A stretch of DNA of 64,000 nucleotides, from positions 1 to 64,000 of the forward strand of contig JAILHK010000034.1 of assembly GCA_024695815.1 (NCBI GenBank). Reading direction: 5' to 3'. The translations under genes were made by a program, and so were the position numbers. This stretch comes from Prevotella sp. GTDB taxonomy: Bacteria; Bacteroidota; Bacteroidia; Bacteroidales; Bacteroidaceae. Shown here one piece after another: positions 52,358 to 60,354 of this stretch. The notes below the pieces were generated by a model, which saw nothing but the letters and a program-made list of their open reading frames with translations, ran no database searches and was not told where the DNA came from. Positions within the stretch are counted from its first letter, which is position 1; each line of letters starts with the position of its first letter.

Positions 52358-53191
52358 ATGAAAAAATCATTTTTTTACATTCTGGCAGTAGCTTTGGTAA
52401 GCATTGCATTTACATCTTGTACTGTAGTAGATAGTGGTGAAGTTGGAATCAAATTCCACAAATGGTCTTCTGAAGAGACCTCATACGGCGGTGTCGAAGG
52501 TACCTGTAAGGGTATCGTAACATACAACCCATTCACAACGTCTGTCTTCACTTATCCAACGTTCACCCAGCGCAAGCAGTATGAGAACATTGAGGTCAAT
52601 GCAAAGGATGCATCTACATTCCGTATGGACCCAACAATCGCTTATCATATAGACCCCGCAAAGGCATGTGACATATTTGTCAAATATCGCGTTGACGTTG
52701 AGGCACTGGAGAACGGATATATCCGAACATGCATCTATGAAGCTTATCGCACATGTGCCAATCAGTACACGTCTGACTCACTTATGGGTAATCGAGCTAA
52801 CTTTGAACGAGATGTTCGTGCACGACTGGAGAAGTCTCTGGTAAAAGAGGGCTTTATCGTTGAAGAGTTTACATCAAAGATTACACCGCCTGCATCGCTC
52901 ACTAAGATGATTGATGCGAAGAATGCTGCCATCCAGTCGGCGCTTAAGGCAGAGAACCAAGTTAAGGAGGCTGAGGCTAATGCTAAGATAGACGTTGCTA
53001 AAGCGGAAGGTGCCGCAAAAGCCATGCGTATTAAAGCCGATGCAGAAGCATATTACAACAAAACTATCGCAGCTTCGCTTAGTCCAATGATCGTGCAGGA
53101 AGATCTTATTGAGAAATGGGATGGTAAGATGCCTAAGATTGTTGGAGGTAATGGAATGATGTTTGACATTTCAAAGATTATCAACAAATGA
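52358..53191 (+). CDS. SPFH-domain (prohibitin/stomatin-like) lipoprotein in a phage operon
   Basis: 277 residues. Lipoprotein signal with lipobox FTSCTVV (Cys21). The SPFH domain runs about 25-200 (GEVGIKFHKW, VNAKDASTFRMDPTIAYHI, ARLEKSLVKEGFIVEEFTSKI), then an Ala/Glu/Lys-rich coiled coil (about 200-250). Such proteins oligomerise on membranes and modulate proteases or channels; in phage context the role is unknown, with membrane protection or superinfection exclusion as possibilities. Its stop overlaps the next gene by 4 bp. Confidence 0.85.
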   Translation: MKKSFFYILAVALVSIAFTSCTVVDSGEVGIKFHKWSSEETSYGGVEGTCKGIVTYNPFTTSVFTYPTFTQRKQYENIEVNAKDASTFRMDPTIAYHIDPAKACDIFVKYRVDVEALENGYIRTCIYEAYRTCANQYTSDSLMGNRANFERDVRARLEKSLVKEGFIVEEFTSKITPPASLTKMIDAKNAAIQSALKAENQVKEAEANAKIDVAKAEGAAKAMRIKADAEAYYNKTIAASLSPMIVQEDLIEKWDGKMPKIVGGNGMMFDISKIINK

Positions 53192-53436
53192 TGGGTCTTA
53201 TTTTTTATTATCCGTGGATTCTCGTAGATCTTTACCTTATATACGTCTTGTTTGCTTGCTCGTATAAAGACGGGAAAAGGATAAAGAGTGAAATGTGGAA
53301 GCCACTATTGTTTATCGTTCTTTCCGTCATTCCTGGTTTAAATCTAATATGTCTGGCTTCTATCTTGGCAATGATGGTTGGTGCTGTTTGTGATGATGGC
53401 ATTGAATTTAAGACGTTTTTGTTTAAAAAGGTATGA
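53188..53436 (+). CDS. Small membrane protein after the SPFH gene
   Basis: 82 residues with two hydrophobic segments (FYYPWILVDLYLIYVLFAC and PLLFIVLSVIPGLNLICLASILAMMVGAV, the latter likely one long or two short helices). Overlaps both neighbours by 4 bp, so SPFH protein, this protein and the MBL-fold protein are translationally coupled. Function unknown. Confidence 0.7.
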   Translation: MMGLIFYYPWILVDLYLIYVLFACSYKDGKRIKSEMWKPLLFIVLSVIPGLNLICLASILAMMVGAVCDDGIEFKTFLFKKV

Positions 53437-54167
53437 AGTTGATTGTTATTGGCTCAAATAGCCAAGGAAATTCTTACGCGCTTGATGCAGGGGGAGAAAT
53501 CCTCCTGCTTGAAGCGGGTGTTAAGATGTCACAGGTTAAACGACACATTGATTTTCGCTTGTCAGATGTCGTTGGTTGTTGTGTATCTCATGCGCATGGC
53601 GATCACGCTAAGTATGCTGCTGAGTATGCAAAATTCGGTGTTAAGGTATATTGTAACAGCGATGTTGTCTCTAAAAAACAATTCCCTTTCGGCTCTTATG
53701 AAGTTGTTCGTACTGGTAGTACAGTCTCTATTGGTTCGTTCCGCGTTGCACCTATCGCCTTGTATCATGATGTTCCCAATTTTGGGTACATAATTCACCA
53801 CCCGGATATGGGTTCTTTGTTGTTCGCAACAGATACTTATAAGATGGGTTTGTTTATCAAAGGTGTTGACCACTGGCTTATTGAAGCCAATTATGACGAC
53901 AAAATCCTTAAGGCCAACGTTGAAGATGGTAAGATAGATAGAATGCAAGCTAATAGGTTGATGCTGTCACATCTATCTATTAACAACACAATTCAATATC
54001 TTAAGATGTGCCAGGCAGAGAGGTCTAAAACTATTACCCTATGTCACCTGTCAAATCGTAACTCAAATCCAGAAATGTTTCATGATGCCGTTGCAGGAAC
54101 ATTTGGTGTTCCTACATTCATTGCGCAAAAAGGGACGGTTATCGAATTAAATAAAGATATTCTTTAA
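53433..54167 (+). CDS. MBL-fold metallohydrolase
   Basis: 244 residues. The metallo-beta-lactamase fold signature HAHGDH is at 53-58, with a further His in APIALYHDVPNFGY, an Asp near LLFATDTYKM and a His near LSHLSINNT. The start KLIVIGSNSQGNSYAL is typical for YycJ-like hydrolases; such MBL proteins are frequent in phages of gut Bacteroidota. It could be a nuclease or a phosphodiesterase. Coupled to the SPFH and membrane genes by 4-bp overlaps. Confidence 0.85.
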   Translation: MKLIVIGSNSQGNSYALDAGGEILLLEAGVKMSQVKRHIDFRLSDVVGCCVSHAHGDHAKYAAEYAKFGVKVYCNSDVVSKKQFPFGSYEVVRTGSTVSIGSFRVAPIALYHDVPNFGYIIHHPDMGSLLFATDTYKMGLFIKGVDHWLIEANYDDKILKANVEDGKIDRMQANRLMLSHLSINNTIQYLKMCQAERSKTITLCHLSNRNSNPEMFHDAVAGTFGVPTFIAQKGTVIELNKDIL

Positions 54168-54179
54168 TTAATGCTATTT

Positions 54180-55439
54180 ATGGAAAAACTATCAATAGAA
54201 CAGAAAGCCCAAAGATATGATGAGGCTATTGAAAGAGCAAAAAAGGTACTACTTGATTGCACAGCAGAAGAACAAAAAGTTGTAGAGTATATTACACCCG
54301 AGCTCAAAGAGAGTGAATGGGAAATAATAAGGAAAAGTATTATTAGGGTGGTTAAAGGTAATATGCCAGATAATTACTTTCGCAAAAAATATCTTGATTG
54401 GCTTGAAAAACAAGGTGAAATGGATATGGAATCTTATAAAATAGCAGAAGATGAAAAACGTGAATTTGTAGGTCACGGCTTTATTAAATGCTATGCTAAT
54501 TTCAAAGATTTCAAGGAAAAGGAAACTTATTGGTTAGAATATGTGGGCAATGACAATTATAATGTAAGAAGTGACAATCTTCTCGGAAAAACGTATCATA
54601 TAACACCTTGCCAGTTATATACAATCTTCAAGAAACAAACTTGGCTTGAAAAGCAAAGTGAGAAGAAACTAGATGGGACTTTTGTTAATATTGACGATGT
54701 TAGAGAAGATTTTGTAAGTGAAGTCTATAGGGTACTTGACGCTGACCCTAATAACGATAGGGCTAATCAAATAATAGATGCTTTCGATAGTTTACCAACA
54801 TTAGAACTTGAAAAAAGGCAAGTTGAGCAGAATCCCAATACAGATTTCTATGACCTCAGAACTTGGAAATACATAGTTGACGCTGTTTTGACTGAAAAAG
54901 AAGGCATAGGACAGTATTTTGATAGTCCATTCACAGAAGAAGTTGCTAAGAAGTTGCAGAAAAGATTTGGTAATATTGAACAGAATCCAACTGATTTACC
55001 TAATGGCGAGGATTATGGTATTGATGGATTACATGCTGCCGTTGATATTTTACAAAAGACTCTTGGTAAGGTTGATGGCTACCAAACCGACGATGGCATC
55101 TTGGAACATGAGTGTGCCATTAGTGCTGTAATAAGTCTGTTCGAGCAAAAGCCTGTTTGGAGTAAAGAGGACAATATAATGTTGCAGTGTGCTATTACGC
55201 ATTTTGAGTGTCAGAAACGAAATTGTATAGGGGGTGGTAATAGAAAAAAGGCAATGCAAGAGTATATAGACTGGCTCAAATCCATCGAAGACAGAGTGCA
55301 GCCGCAGTCCACTTGGAAGCCGAGTGCAACTGAAATAAAAGTGCTTGAAGAGGTTATTGACTCACGCGTAAATCCTATAAACTATCATGCAACTTTGCAC
55401 GGAATATTGGGACAATTAAAGAAACTAAAAGGAGAATAA
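54180..55439 (+). CDS. Phage protein with repeated WLEKQ motifs, unrecognised
   Basis: 419 residues from ATG 54180 (an ATG at 54171 is also possible). At least three copies of an aromatic helix motif occur: YLDWLEKQGE (about 75-85), TWLEKQSEKK (about 150-160) and YIDWLKSIEDRVQPQSTWKPS near the end. Proteins with W-L-(E/K)-K-Q motifs and STWKPS are common in Prevotella/Bacteroides phages (memory); function unknown. No signal or membrane segments. Confidence 0.7.
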   Translation: MEKLSIEQKAQRYDEAIERAKKVLLDCTAEEQKVVEYITPELKESEWEIIRKSIIRVVKGNMPDNYFRKKYLDWLEKQGEMDMESYKIAEDEKREFVGHGFIKCYANFKDFKEKETYWLEYVGNDNYNVRSDNLLGKTYHITPCQLYTIFKKQTWLEKQSEKKLDGTFVNIDDVREDFVSEVYRVLDADPNNDRANQIIDAFDSLPTLELEKRQVEQNPNTDFYDLRTWKYIVDAVLTEKEGIGQYFDSPFTEEVAKKLQKRFGNIEQNPTDLPNGEDYGIDGLHAAVDILQKTLGKVDGYQTDDGILEHECAISAVISLFEQKPVWSKEDNIMLQCAITHFECQKRNCIGGGNRKKAMQEYIDWLKSIEDRVQPQSTWKPSATEIKVLEEVIDSRVNPINYHATLHGILGQLKKLKGE

Positions 55440-55441
55440 TT

Positions 55442-55561
55442 ATGGAAGATTTAGTAAGAATTTTATTTTGGCTATGTGCCATTGCTTTGTGTTTTGTCAT
55501 TCATCCACTCCTTGGCTGTATGGCAGTACTTGGACTTATACTTATTGCTTTTAATTCTTAA
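55442..55561 (+). CDS. Small membrane micropeptide
   Basis: 39 residues, almost entirely hydrophobic (ILFWLCAIALCFVIHPLLG and CMAVLGLILIAF), likely two short membrane helices. It starts 2 bp after the preceding stop. Function unknown; could be holin-like but is too short to say. Confidence 0.5.
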   Translation: MEDLVRILFWLCAIALCFVIHPLLGCMAVLGLILIAFNS

Positions 55562-55576
55562 TTGCATATTAAAGTT

Positions 55577-55828
55577 ATGGAAACAAACGCACCAGAGAAG
55601 ATTTATCTACACCCCGATATTGGTGGTAGAGAATTTATTAGACCGTGGTTGAAAAGAAGAGCAAGCCAAGAAAGTGTCGAATACGCCCGTACTGATGCCT
55701 TTGTTAAAAAGGCGAAAGAGGCATTTTGTAAAGCAACGTGCAATGGCCATCCACCACGTAGCACTTGCACATCATTGGGTACATGTAGAGAACATGACAA
55801 CTTTGTAAAATTTTTGAAAGGAGAGTGA
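55577..55828 (+). CDS. Small phage protein, unrecognised
   Basis: 83 residues from ATG 55577. N-terminal part METNAPEKIYLHPDIGGREF and YARTDAFVKKAKEAF resemble a short module found in Bacteroidota phage proteins (memory). A C-terminal cluster of Cys and His (CKATCNGHPPRSTC, then CREHDNF) could bind zinc. Function unknown. Confidence 0.65.
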   Translation: METNAPEKIYLHPDIGGREFIRPWLKRRASQESVEYARTDAFVKKAKEAFCKATCNGHPPRSTCTSLGTCREHDNFVKFLKGE

Positions 55829-55832
55829 TGGT

Positions 55833-55970
55833 ATGGCAGGAATAATCAAGTGCCCAAAATGCGGTAAGAACATGCTAATCAGTAAGAAAGTTATTGAAAC
55901 AGGAAAGCATAAGGGGGAACACCTTGTTTCTTGTTTTAAGTGTGGATATAAGACGTATGTGAAATATTGA
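55833..55970 (+). CDS. Small zinc-ribbon protein
   Basis: 45 residues with two CxxC knuckles: Cys7/Cys10 (CPKCGKN) and Cys34/Cys37 (CFKCGY), a treble-clef or ribbon layout. It starts 2 bp after the preceding stop. Probably nucleic-acid or protein binding; no family assigned. Confidence 0.7.
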   Translation: MAGIIKCPKCGKNMLISKKVIETGKHKGEHLVSCFKCGYKTYVKY

Positions 55971-55975
55971 TAGTT

Positions 55976-56182
55976 ATGGCACTACAAGAAGTGATAGACC
56001 ATGTAAGGAATGAACATAAGTCAGACCTTGCAAAGCAGATAGCCGAGAAGCTTGTCCTACTTGGTGCTGAGAACATTAAGTATGTAAAAGAAGGTAAGTA
56101 TTCTTTTAATCATGGTATGAATGTAGGACAAACTAAAGCATTATCTTGGGTATTAGAACAACTAAAAGCACAGAAAGGATAA
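55976..56182 (+). CDS. Small phage helical protein
   Basis: 68 residues from ATG 55976 (an in-frame TTG upstream overlaps the previous stop). Helical: ALQEVIDHVRNEHKSDLAKQ and VGQTKALSWVLEQLKAQ. Precedes the radical SAM gene by 5 bp. Function unknown. Confidence 0.6.
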   Translation: MALQEVIDHVRNEHKSDLAKQIAEKLVLLGAENIKYVKEGKYSFNHGMNVGQTKALSWVLEQLKAQKG

Positions 56183-56187
56183 AAGTT

Positions 56188-56763
56188 ATGAGCGAACAAA
56201 TATATCACATACTGATCACAGAGAAATGTAACTATCAATGTCCTCTGTGTTGTAATAACTTCTATGATATTAGGAACTTACCAACTGTCACGACTGATAT
56301 GCTACGTGAGGCCCACACGGTATGTATCACAGGAGGCGAACCTCTTATTCATGGTATTGGAGCTATCACGGGGCTTTGCCAAGGGCTTCGTGAGCAGTAC
56401 CCTAACATACAGAAACTATATTTATACACGAGTGGTCTGCAGTTATGCAACTTTTCTGGAAGCGAAATCGGTTATCTATACAGATTTATTGATGGCATAA
56501 ACGTTTCCCCCAAGAGTGGAAACGGGTATCATTCTTTCGCCCGCTTTATAAGCGCCCCAATATGGGAATTAATGCCTAAGCGTTTTGCAAACAAAACAAA
56601 TCGCCTCTATGTGTTTGAAGAACAACTCAGATTTTGGGAAGAGGTCAAAAAAGAATATGATATACATCTTGATGATACCTGGCAGGTTATAGGCCGCCAT
56701 TGGGACACGACTTTCAACACTCCAGACAACGAGCATTTTGTTAGATTACCAATATTGTTTTAG
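56188..56763 (+). CDS. Phage-encoded radical SAM protein
   Basis: 191 residues from ATG 56188. The 4Fe-4S cluster motif CxxxCxxC is at Cys14-Cys18-Cys21 (EKCNYQCPLCC), and the SAM-binding GGEP is at 49-52 (CITGGEPLIHG). Later segments (YLYTSGL, DGINVSPKSGNGYHS) fit a small partial barrel like those of QueE-type or activating enzymes. It lacks the extended spacing of QueE's cluster motif, and no queuosine partners are nearby. A role in nucleic-acid or peptide modification is a guess. An upstream start (56146) overlaps the previous gene and is rejected. Confidence 0.85.
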   Translation: MSEQIYHILITEKCNYQCPLCCNNFYDIRNLPTVTTDMLREAHTVCITGGEPLIHGIGAITGLCQGLREQYPNIQKLYLYTSGLQLCNFSGSEIGYLYRFIDGINVSPKSGNGYHSFARFISAPIWELMPKRFANKTNRLYVFEEQLRFWEEVKKEYDIHLDDTWQVIGRHWDTTFNTPDNEHFVRLPILF

Positions 56764-56773
56764 ATTACAGAGT

Positions 56774-56941
56774 ATGACAGACAAAGAAAAAGCAAGAGCC
56801 TACGACAAGCTTCTTAGAGAAGCACTCGAAGGAAGAATAGTAGATGATGGTGGAGATATTCACTTGGTCGTTCCAGCGTTGCCTACTATAACACGCAACA
56901 TGGATGATGGAGAAAGAATAAAGATAGTATTTATAAAATAG
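56774..56941 (+). CDS. Small phage protein (TDKEKARAYDKLL type)
   Basis: 55 residues from ATG 56774. N-terminus MTDKEKARAYDKLLREALEG is a stretch often seen at the start of Bacteroidota phage proteins (memory); the rest is short and beta-rich (DIHLVVPALP, IKIVFIK). Function unknown. A further 21-codon ORF (56942-57007) follows but is too short to judge. Confidence 0.6.
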   Translation: MTDKEKARAYDKLLREALEGRIVDDGGDIHLVVPALPTITRNMDDGERIKIVFIK

Positions 56942-57029
56942 ATGAAAAATAAAGTTATGAAAAGAATTAAGAATATAAAAGAGCTGCCAGGAAATTGGCG
57001 AGAATGAAAGAGAAGGAGGAAAAGAAGGC

Positions 57030-57254
57030 ATGAAATTCAAAGTCGGCGACAAAATAAAGATTACCAAATCATACATGCACATGGGTGGTAATCATGTTGG
57101 TGCAGTTGGAATAGTAACAGAACACCGTTGCTATGGAGGCAGATTTGTAGGAAACAAACCTACCCACTATGTAGTCAAGTTCGATTGCTACAAAGTACCT
57201 CATATATTTATGAAGTGGGACCTGGAAGATAGTTGTGAATTAGTATCAGATTAA
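57030..57254 (+). CDS. Small KOW/SH3-like phage protein
   Basis: 74 residues: FKVGDKIKITKSYMHMGGNHVGAVGIVTEH, a beta-barrel pattern like KOW or SH3-type nucleic-acid-binding domains, then VVKFDCYKVPHIFMKWDLEDS. Preceded by a purine-rich GAAGGAGG. Its 3' end coincides with the end of the minus-strand small RNA. Confidence 0.65.
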   Translation: MKFKVGDKIKITKSYMHMGGNHVGAVGIVTEHRCYGGRFVGNKPTHYVVKFDCYKVPHIFMKWDLEDSCELVSD

Positions 57255-57319
57255 AAAAATGCACTACCTTCACAGGCAATGCACTTTAATGGAAATTCCG
57301 TAACTACATTACAAGTCAC
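57253..57319 (-). ncRNA. Candidate minus-strand small RNA in the early operon
   Basis: About 65 nt, between a consensus promoter (57326-57356) and a terminator. Terminator: TGCATTGCC (57283-57275) pairs with GGTAGTGCA (57268-57260), with two G-T wobbles, then seven T on the minus strand (57259-57253). It has no ORF and runs against the operon direction. Confidence 0.55.
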
Positions 57320-57325
57320 GTGCTG

Positions 57326-57356
57326 CAAAGGTAATCTGTTTTTTAGAAGTAGCAAA
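57326..57356 (-). promoter_or_regulatory. Consensus promoter of the minus-strand small RNA
   Basis: TTTG (57356-57353), 19 bp, then TACCTTTG (57333-57326) on the minus strand: an exact -33/-7 match in a gap between two plus-strand genes. The remaining bases 57357-57426 show nothing. Confidence 0.65.
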
Positions 57357-57426
57357 CAGTTAAATCAGTCTCAATCACTGAAATGTTCAAAAATTGATTT
57401 AGATTAAGAAAAATATATTGAATTGT

Positions 57427-58029
57427 ATGACAGATAAAGTACAGAAAATCCGTGAAGAAATTGAAAAGCTTCACAAAGAGTATCGCGGGAAAAAAGGTGC
57501 TTTTTATTATCGAAAGGCTTTGCGCACAGTTTTGTTTCTCATTGACACCTTGCAAAAAGAACCTGCAAGCGAGCAAAACCTTTCCAATGTAGAAAGAACT
57601 GGAAAGAACTGGAAAGAACCTGTAAGCGAGGACTTGGAAGAAGTAATTATAAAAAGATGGAAAATATTAAATGGTAGTGGAAATTCAACTCCATTTGATA
57701 CTTTTAATGGTATTGCCTGCTACTTTGCAACGTGGCAGAAAGAACAATTTAAAAATAATCGCCTAAAGCACTGCAACAGCATAACAAAGGAACAGGCAGA
57801 GTTGGAGCAAGGTTTTATTGACCAACATCTTGATAAACATCAGCGTATGCCAACATTTCTTGATGCTATTGAGTACGGAATGAGGTTACGAGAGCAGCAG
57901 ATGATGGCAAAGGCTATTGATGGCGAAGTTGGCTATTGGAACTTGCGTGGACTATCTGTCAATGTGGAGTTGCCTCGTAGTGTTAAAGAGGGCGACAAAG
58001 TAAAAGTAATCGTAATTAAGGAGGGCTGA
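57427..58029 (+). CDS. Phage protein of the VQKIREEIEKL type, unrecognised
   Basis: 200 residues from ATG 57427. N-terminal coiled coil (DKVQKIREEIEKLHKEY), a middle with a short repeat (NVERTGKNWKEPVSED), a stretch (FNGIACYFATWQKEQFK) and a C-terminal beta-rich tail (WNLRGLSVNVELPRSVKEGDKVKVIVIKEG). The last motif resembles the ends of other phage proteins here. Function unknown. Confidence 0.7.
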   Translation: MTDKVQKIREEIEKLHKEYRGKKGAFYYRKALRTVLFLIDTLQKEPASEQNLSNVERTGKNWKEPVSEDLEEVIIKRWKILNGSGNSTPFDTFNGIACYFATWQKEQFKNNRLKHCNSITKEQAELEQGFIDQHLDKHQRMPTFLDAIEYGMRLREQQMMAKAIDGEVGYWNLRGLSVNVELPRSVKEGDKVKVIVIKEG

Positions 58030-58077
58030 CGTACGTCAACTCTCTTTTATGTATAACATTTAAAAATTAAAGGAACT

Positions 58078-58362
58078 ATGATTAAGATTTTGTTCGAAGT
58101 CAGCGAAGACTTCATCAGAGAGAGTGCATCACCCGAGACCGCTACTGCTAAGGTGAAAGCAGGAGACGGCAAAAATGCAATTAAAGCCTTATTCGACATG
58201 ATAGGCTTCAAGCAACTTAAAGACCAGATTGACGAGGGTAAGACCGAGTTCGTTGTAACCCCCGACAAGTTGGATGATAAGTCGAAAGAGTTGTATAACA
58301 ACGAAATCGGAGAAATCTGCCTGCTTGCTGCCTTCTCGGAAACTGACAATAAGGAGGAATAA
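58078..58362 (+). CDS. Small acidic phage protein
   Basis: 94 residues, acidic, alpha/beta: IKILFEVSEDFIRESASPET, DMIGFKQLKDQIDEGKTEFV, then an acidic end (SETDNKEE). Preceded by a typical AAAGGAACT. No family recognised. Confidence 0.65.
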   Translation: MIKILFEVSEDFIRESASPETATAKVKAGDGKNAIKALFDMIGFKQLKDQIDEGKTEFVVTPDKLDDKSKELYNNEIGEICLLAAFSETDNKEE

Positions 58363-58383
58363 TCTGACGAGTAACCGCCCATC

Positions 58384-58414
58384 GCCACCGATGCACCAAT
58401 CGTGTGTCGGTGGC
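58384..58414 (+). repeat. Intergenic hairpin
   Basis: GCCACCGA (58384-58391) pairs with TCGGTGGC (58407-58414) across 15 nt with some inner pairing. No T-tract, so a processing site or attenuator is more likely than a terminator. Confidence 0.5.
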
Positions 58415-58442
58415 ACAAAGATGGAGAACTAAAATATAAACT

Positions 58443-59009
58443 ATGAGTAATACAGAAGAAAAGGCCTTAGAGAAATACCCAGTGAAAGAGTGTGTTTCCT
58501 ATGGCCCTTTACCAGGAGCATCAGAGCCAAGTAAGTTTGATGATAACAAACCATATAGAATTGGTTTTATCGAGGGTTATCACCAAGCAGAAAAAGACCT
58601 GGAACTGACAAATGAAGATGTATATGATATTTGGAGAATATACAATGAAGTTTGTGCAGAAGGAAAAATCCTCGGATCTGACGAAACAAGCCAAGAAGTA
58701 TTGAAACGTTTTAAAGATTTGAAGAAAGAACCCATAAAATTCAAGCAGGGCGATGTTTTGTATATCCCCAAACATGATATATGGGTTGTATGGGATGAAT
58801 ACAATGATACAGTAATCAATTTTATGGACTTTAAATTGTTTATTGGTCACCGTTTTGATAGTAGTATCACCGTTGAAGACGTGCATGTGGCATCCGAACA
58901 GCAACGGTCGCAACTAATACAGATGTTGAGAGAGAAAATTTCTATTACAGACGAAAAGTCGTTATTTGCAGACGAAATAAAGTCGGTATTGAAGATCATT
59001 GAGAAATAA
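58443..59009 (+). CDS. Phage protein of the EKALEKYP type, unrecognised
   Basis: 188 residues. The N-terminus (EEKALEKYPVKE) and the stretch YRIGFIEGYHQAEKDLELTNEDVYDIW are recurring elements in Bacteroidota phage proteins (memory). The C-terminal half has a beta-rich module (FKQGDVLYIPKHDIWVVWDE) and a final helix. Function unknown. Confidence 0.68.
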   Translation: MSNTEEKALEKYPVKECVSYGPLPGASEPSKFDDNKPYRIGFIEGYHQAEKDLELTNEDVYDIWRIYNEVCAEGKILGSDETSQEVLKRFKDLKKEPIKFKQGDVLYIPKHDIWVVWDEYNDTVINFMDFKLFIGHRFDSSITVEDVHVASEQQRSQLIQMLREKISITDEKSLFADEIKSVLKIIEK

Positions 59010-59042
59010 ATACAAATAACCTATAATTTGAAGGATTGATAT

Positions 59043-59288
59043 ATGAAGAAGATTATCCTATTATCACTTACAGCCTTAATGGTGGTGGGGTGTAAATACA
59101 GAACCAATGCTGAAATAGAAGAAGCAGAACGTTTAAAAGGGTTCAATATTGTTGTTATAGATAGTTGCGAGTATCTTAAATCGCATGAAGTGGCTGGGTA
59201 CCAGGGATATGGTTATTTTGCCCACAAAGGCAACTGCCGTTTCTGTGAAGAGCGAAGACAAAAGGAATCGGAAGAAGTTGGTAATTAA
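59043..59288 (+). CDS. Small phage lipoprotein
   Basis: 81 residues with a lipobox (LMVVGCKYR; Cys17). Mature part has an IDSCEYLKS segment and a HKGNCRFCEERR motif: three cysteines plus His could bind metal. Similar HKGNCxFC lipoproteins occur in other Bacteroides phages (memory). A surface or periplasmic role, such as superinfection exclusion, is possible. Confidence 0.7.
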   Translation: MKKIILLSLTALMVVGCKYRTNAEIEEAERLKGFNIVVIDSCEYLKSHEVAGYQGYGYFAHKGNCRFCEERRQKESEEVGN

Positions 59289-59296
59289 ATTAACAA

Positions 59297-59737
59297 ATGG
59301 CACGATACAACCTAAGAGACCCGCGTGATTATTTGGCTGCCATCGACTTTATTAATAGGGCAAAGAATAGGGGTGTTGATATAGAATTAAAGAGGTTTTC
59401 GCCACAGAGGTCAAATAACCAGAACTCTTATCTTCACCTTATTCTATCTTACTTCGCTAATCAGTATGGATGCACACTTGTAGAAGCAAAAGAAGTTTAC
59501 TTCAAAAAACTTGCTTGTGAGGACATCTTCAAACGTGTTACATCTGATAAAAAGGGGAACCAAATAGAATGCTATAGGTCCACAACGGAACTTACACAAG
59601 TAGAAATGTCTAGTGCGATCCAAAACTTCATATCTTACGCTAGCTTGAACGGGATTGAACTACCGATGGCAGATGATTATATGGCTCAGCGTATATGTGA
59701 GCGCGAGGTGGAAAAGACACAATATTTAGGAACATAA
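59297..59737 (+). CDS. NinB-like recombination protein (tentative)
   Basis: 146 residues. RSNNQNSYLHLILSYFANQYG and the following helices, with VEMSSAIQNFISYASLNGIELPMADDYM near the end, resemble NinB/Orf-type phage recombination mediators, although the match is weak. Lies just upstream of an SSB-like gene, which fits a recombination or replication role. Confidence 0.6.
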   Translation: MARYNLRDPRDYLAAIDFINRAKNRGVDIELKRFSPQRSNNQNSYLHLILSYFANQYGCTLVEAKEVYFKKLACEDIFKRVTSDKKGNQIECYRSTTELTQVEMSSAIQNFISYASLNGIELPMADDYMAQRICEREVEKTQYLGT

Positions 59738-59767
59738 TTAACATATAAATTCAAATTAATATTCATT

Positions 59768-60145
59768 ATGGAACAGACAGGAAAAATTATTTATGTCGGA
59801 CTTGTGACGTCCGGCAAGTCGCAAAGAACAGGTAATACATGGCACTCACAAGATGCCGTGTTGGAAGTGCAGGGCAAATATCCCAGACGAATTGCCTTCA
59901 CCGTCTTTGGTGAGGATAGAATAAGGCAATTTGGCTTGTGTGTTGGGATGGAATGTGTTGTGCAATTTGATATTGATGCCAGCGAATACAATGGTCGTTG
60001 GTACAATAAAATAACTGCATACAATGTGAAGAACCTTGGATTATTCTCTGGTCAACAAGCACCGACTTCTCCAGTGGCACCAACCACACAACCCTCATAT
60101 CCTCCAATGGCTAATCAGCCATCATCTGATGATCTTCCATTCTAA
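59768..60145 (+). CDS. DUF3127 single-strand-DNA-binding-like protein
   Basis: 125 residues. OB-fold core at 1-95 (GKIIYVGLVTSGKSQRTGNTW, RRIAFTVFGEDRI) followed by a disordered Pro/Gln/Ala-rich tail ending in an acidic tip (SSDDLPF) like that of SSB proteins, which recruits partners. It is probably the phage SSB. The stop overlaps the next start by one base. Confidence 0.85.
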   Translation: MEQTGKIIYVGLVTSGKSQRTGNTWHSQDAVLEVQGKYPRRIAFTVFGEDRIRQFGLCVGMECVVQFDIDASEYNGRWYNKITAYNVKNLGLFSGQQAPTSPVAPTTQPSYPPMANQPSSDDLPF

Positions 60146-60336
60146 TGGCGAGGAACAGAGATAGACAATATTGCATTTGCGGAGATTGTGCTAACGTGAC
60201 ACCTGTTACAGAACCTTACAACTTGCTTAGTGTGAAAGGCGAACCGATATTAGGTACATGCCCTTATTGGAAGGAGTCACGTTGCACTCTTCTTAGTTGG
60301 AAATCAGAATGTATGTTTTATAAACCAAAAGAATGA
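60145..60336 (+). CDS. Small Cys-rich phage protein
   Basis: 63 residues with six Cys in pairs (CICGDC, CPYWKESRC, CMFYKP), suggesting a zinc-binding fold. The ATG shares a base with the DUF3127 stop. Function unknown. Confidence 0.65.
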   Translation: MARNRDRQYCICGDCANVTPVTEPYNLLSVKGEPILGTCPYWKESRCTLLSWKSECMFYKPKE

Positions 60337-60354
60337 ACGAGGCAAAAAGATATT

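Noticed and set aside
56942..57007. 21-codon ORF between 56774 and 57030 genes
   Set aside because: Too short and without coupling signals strong enough to call; mentioned only beside its neighbour.
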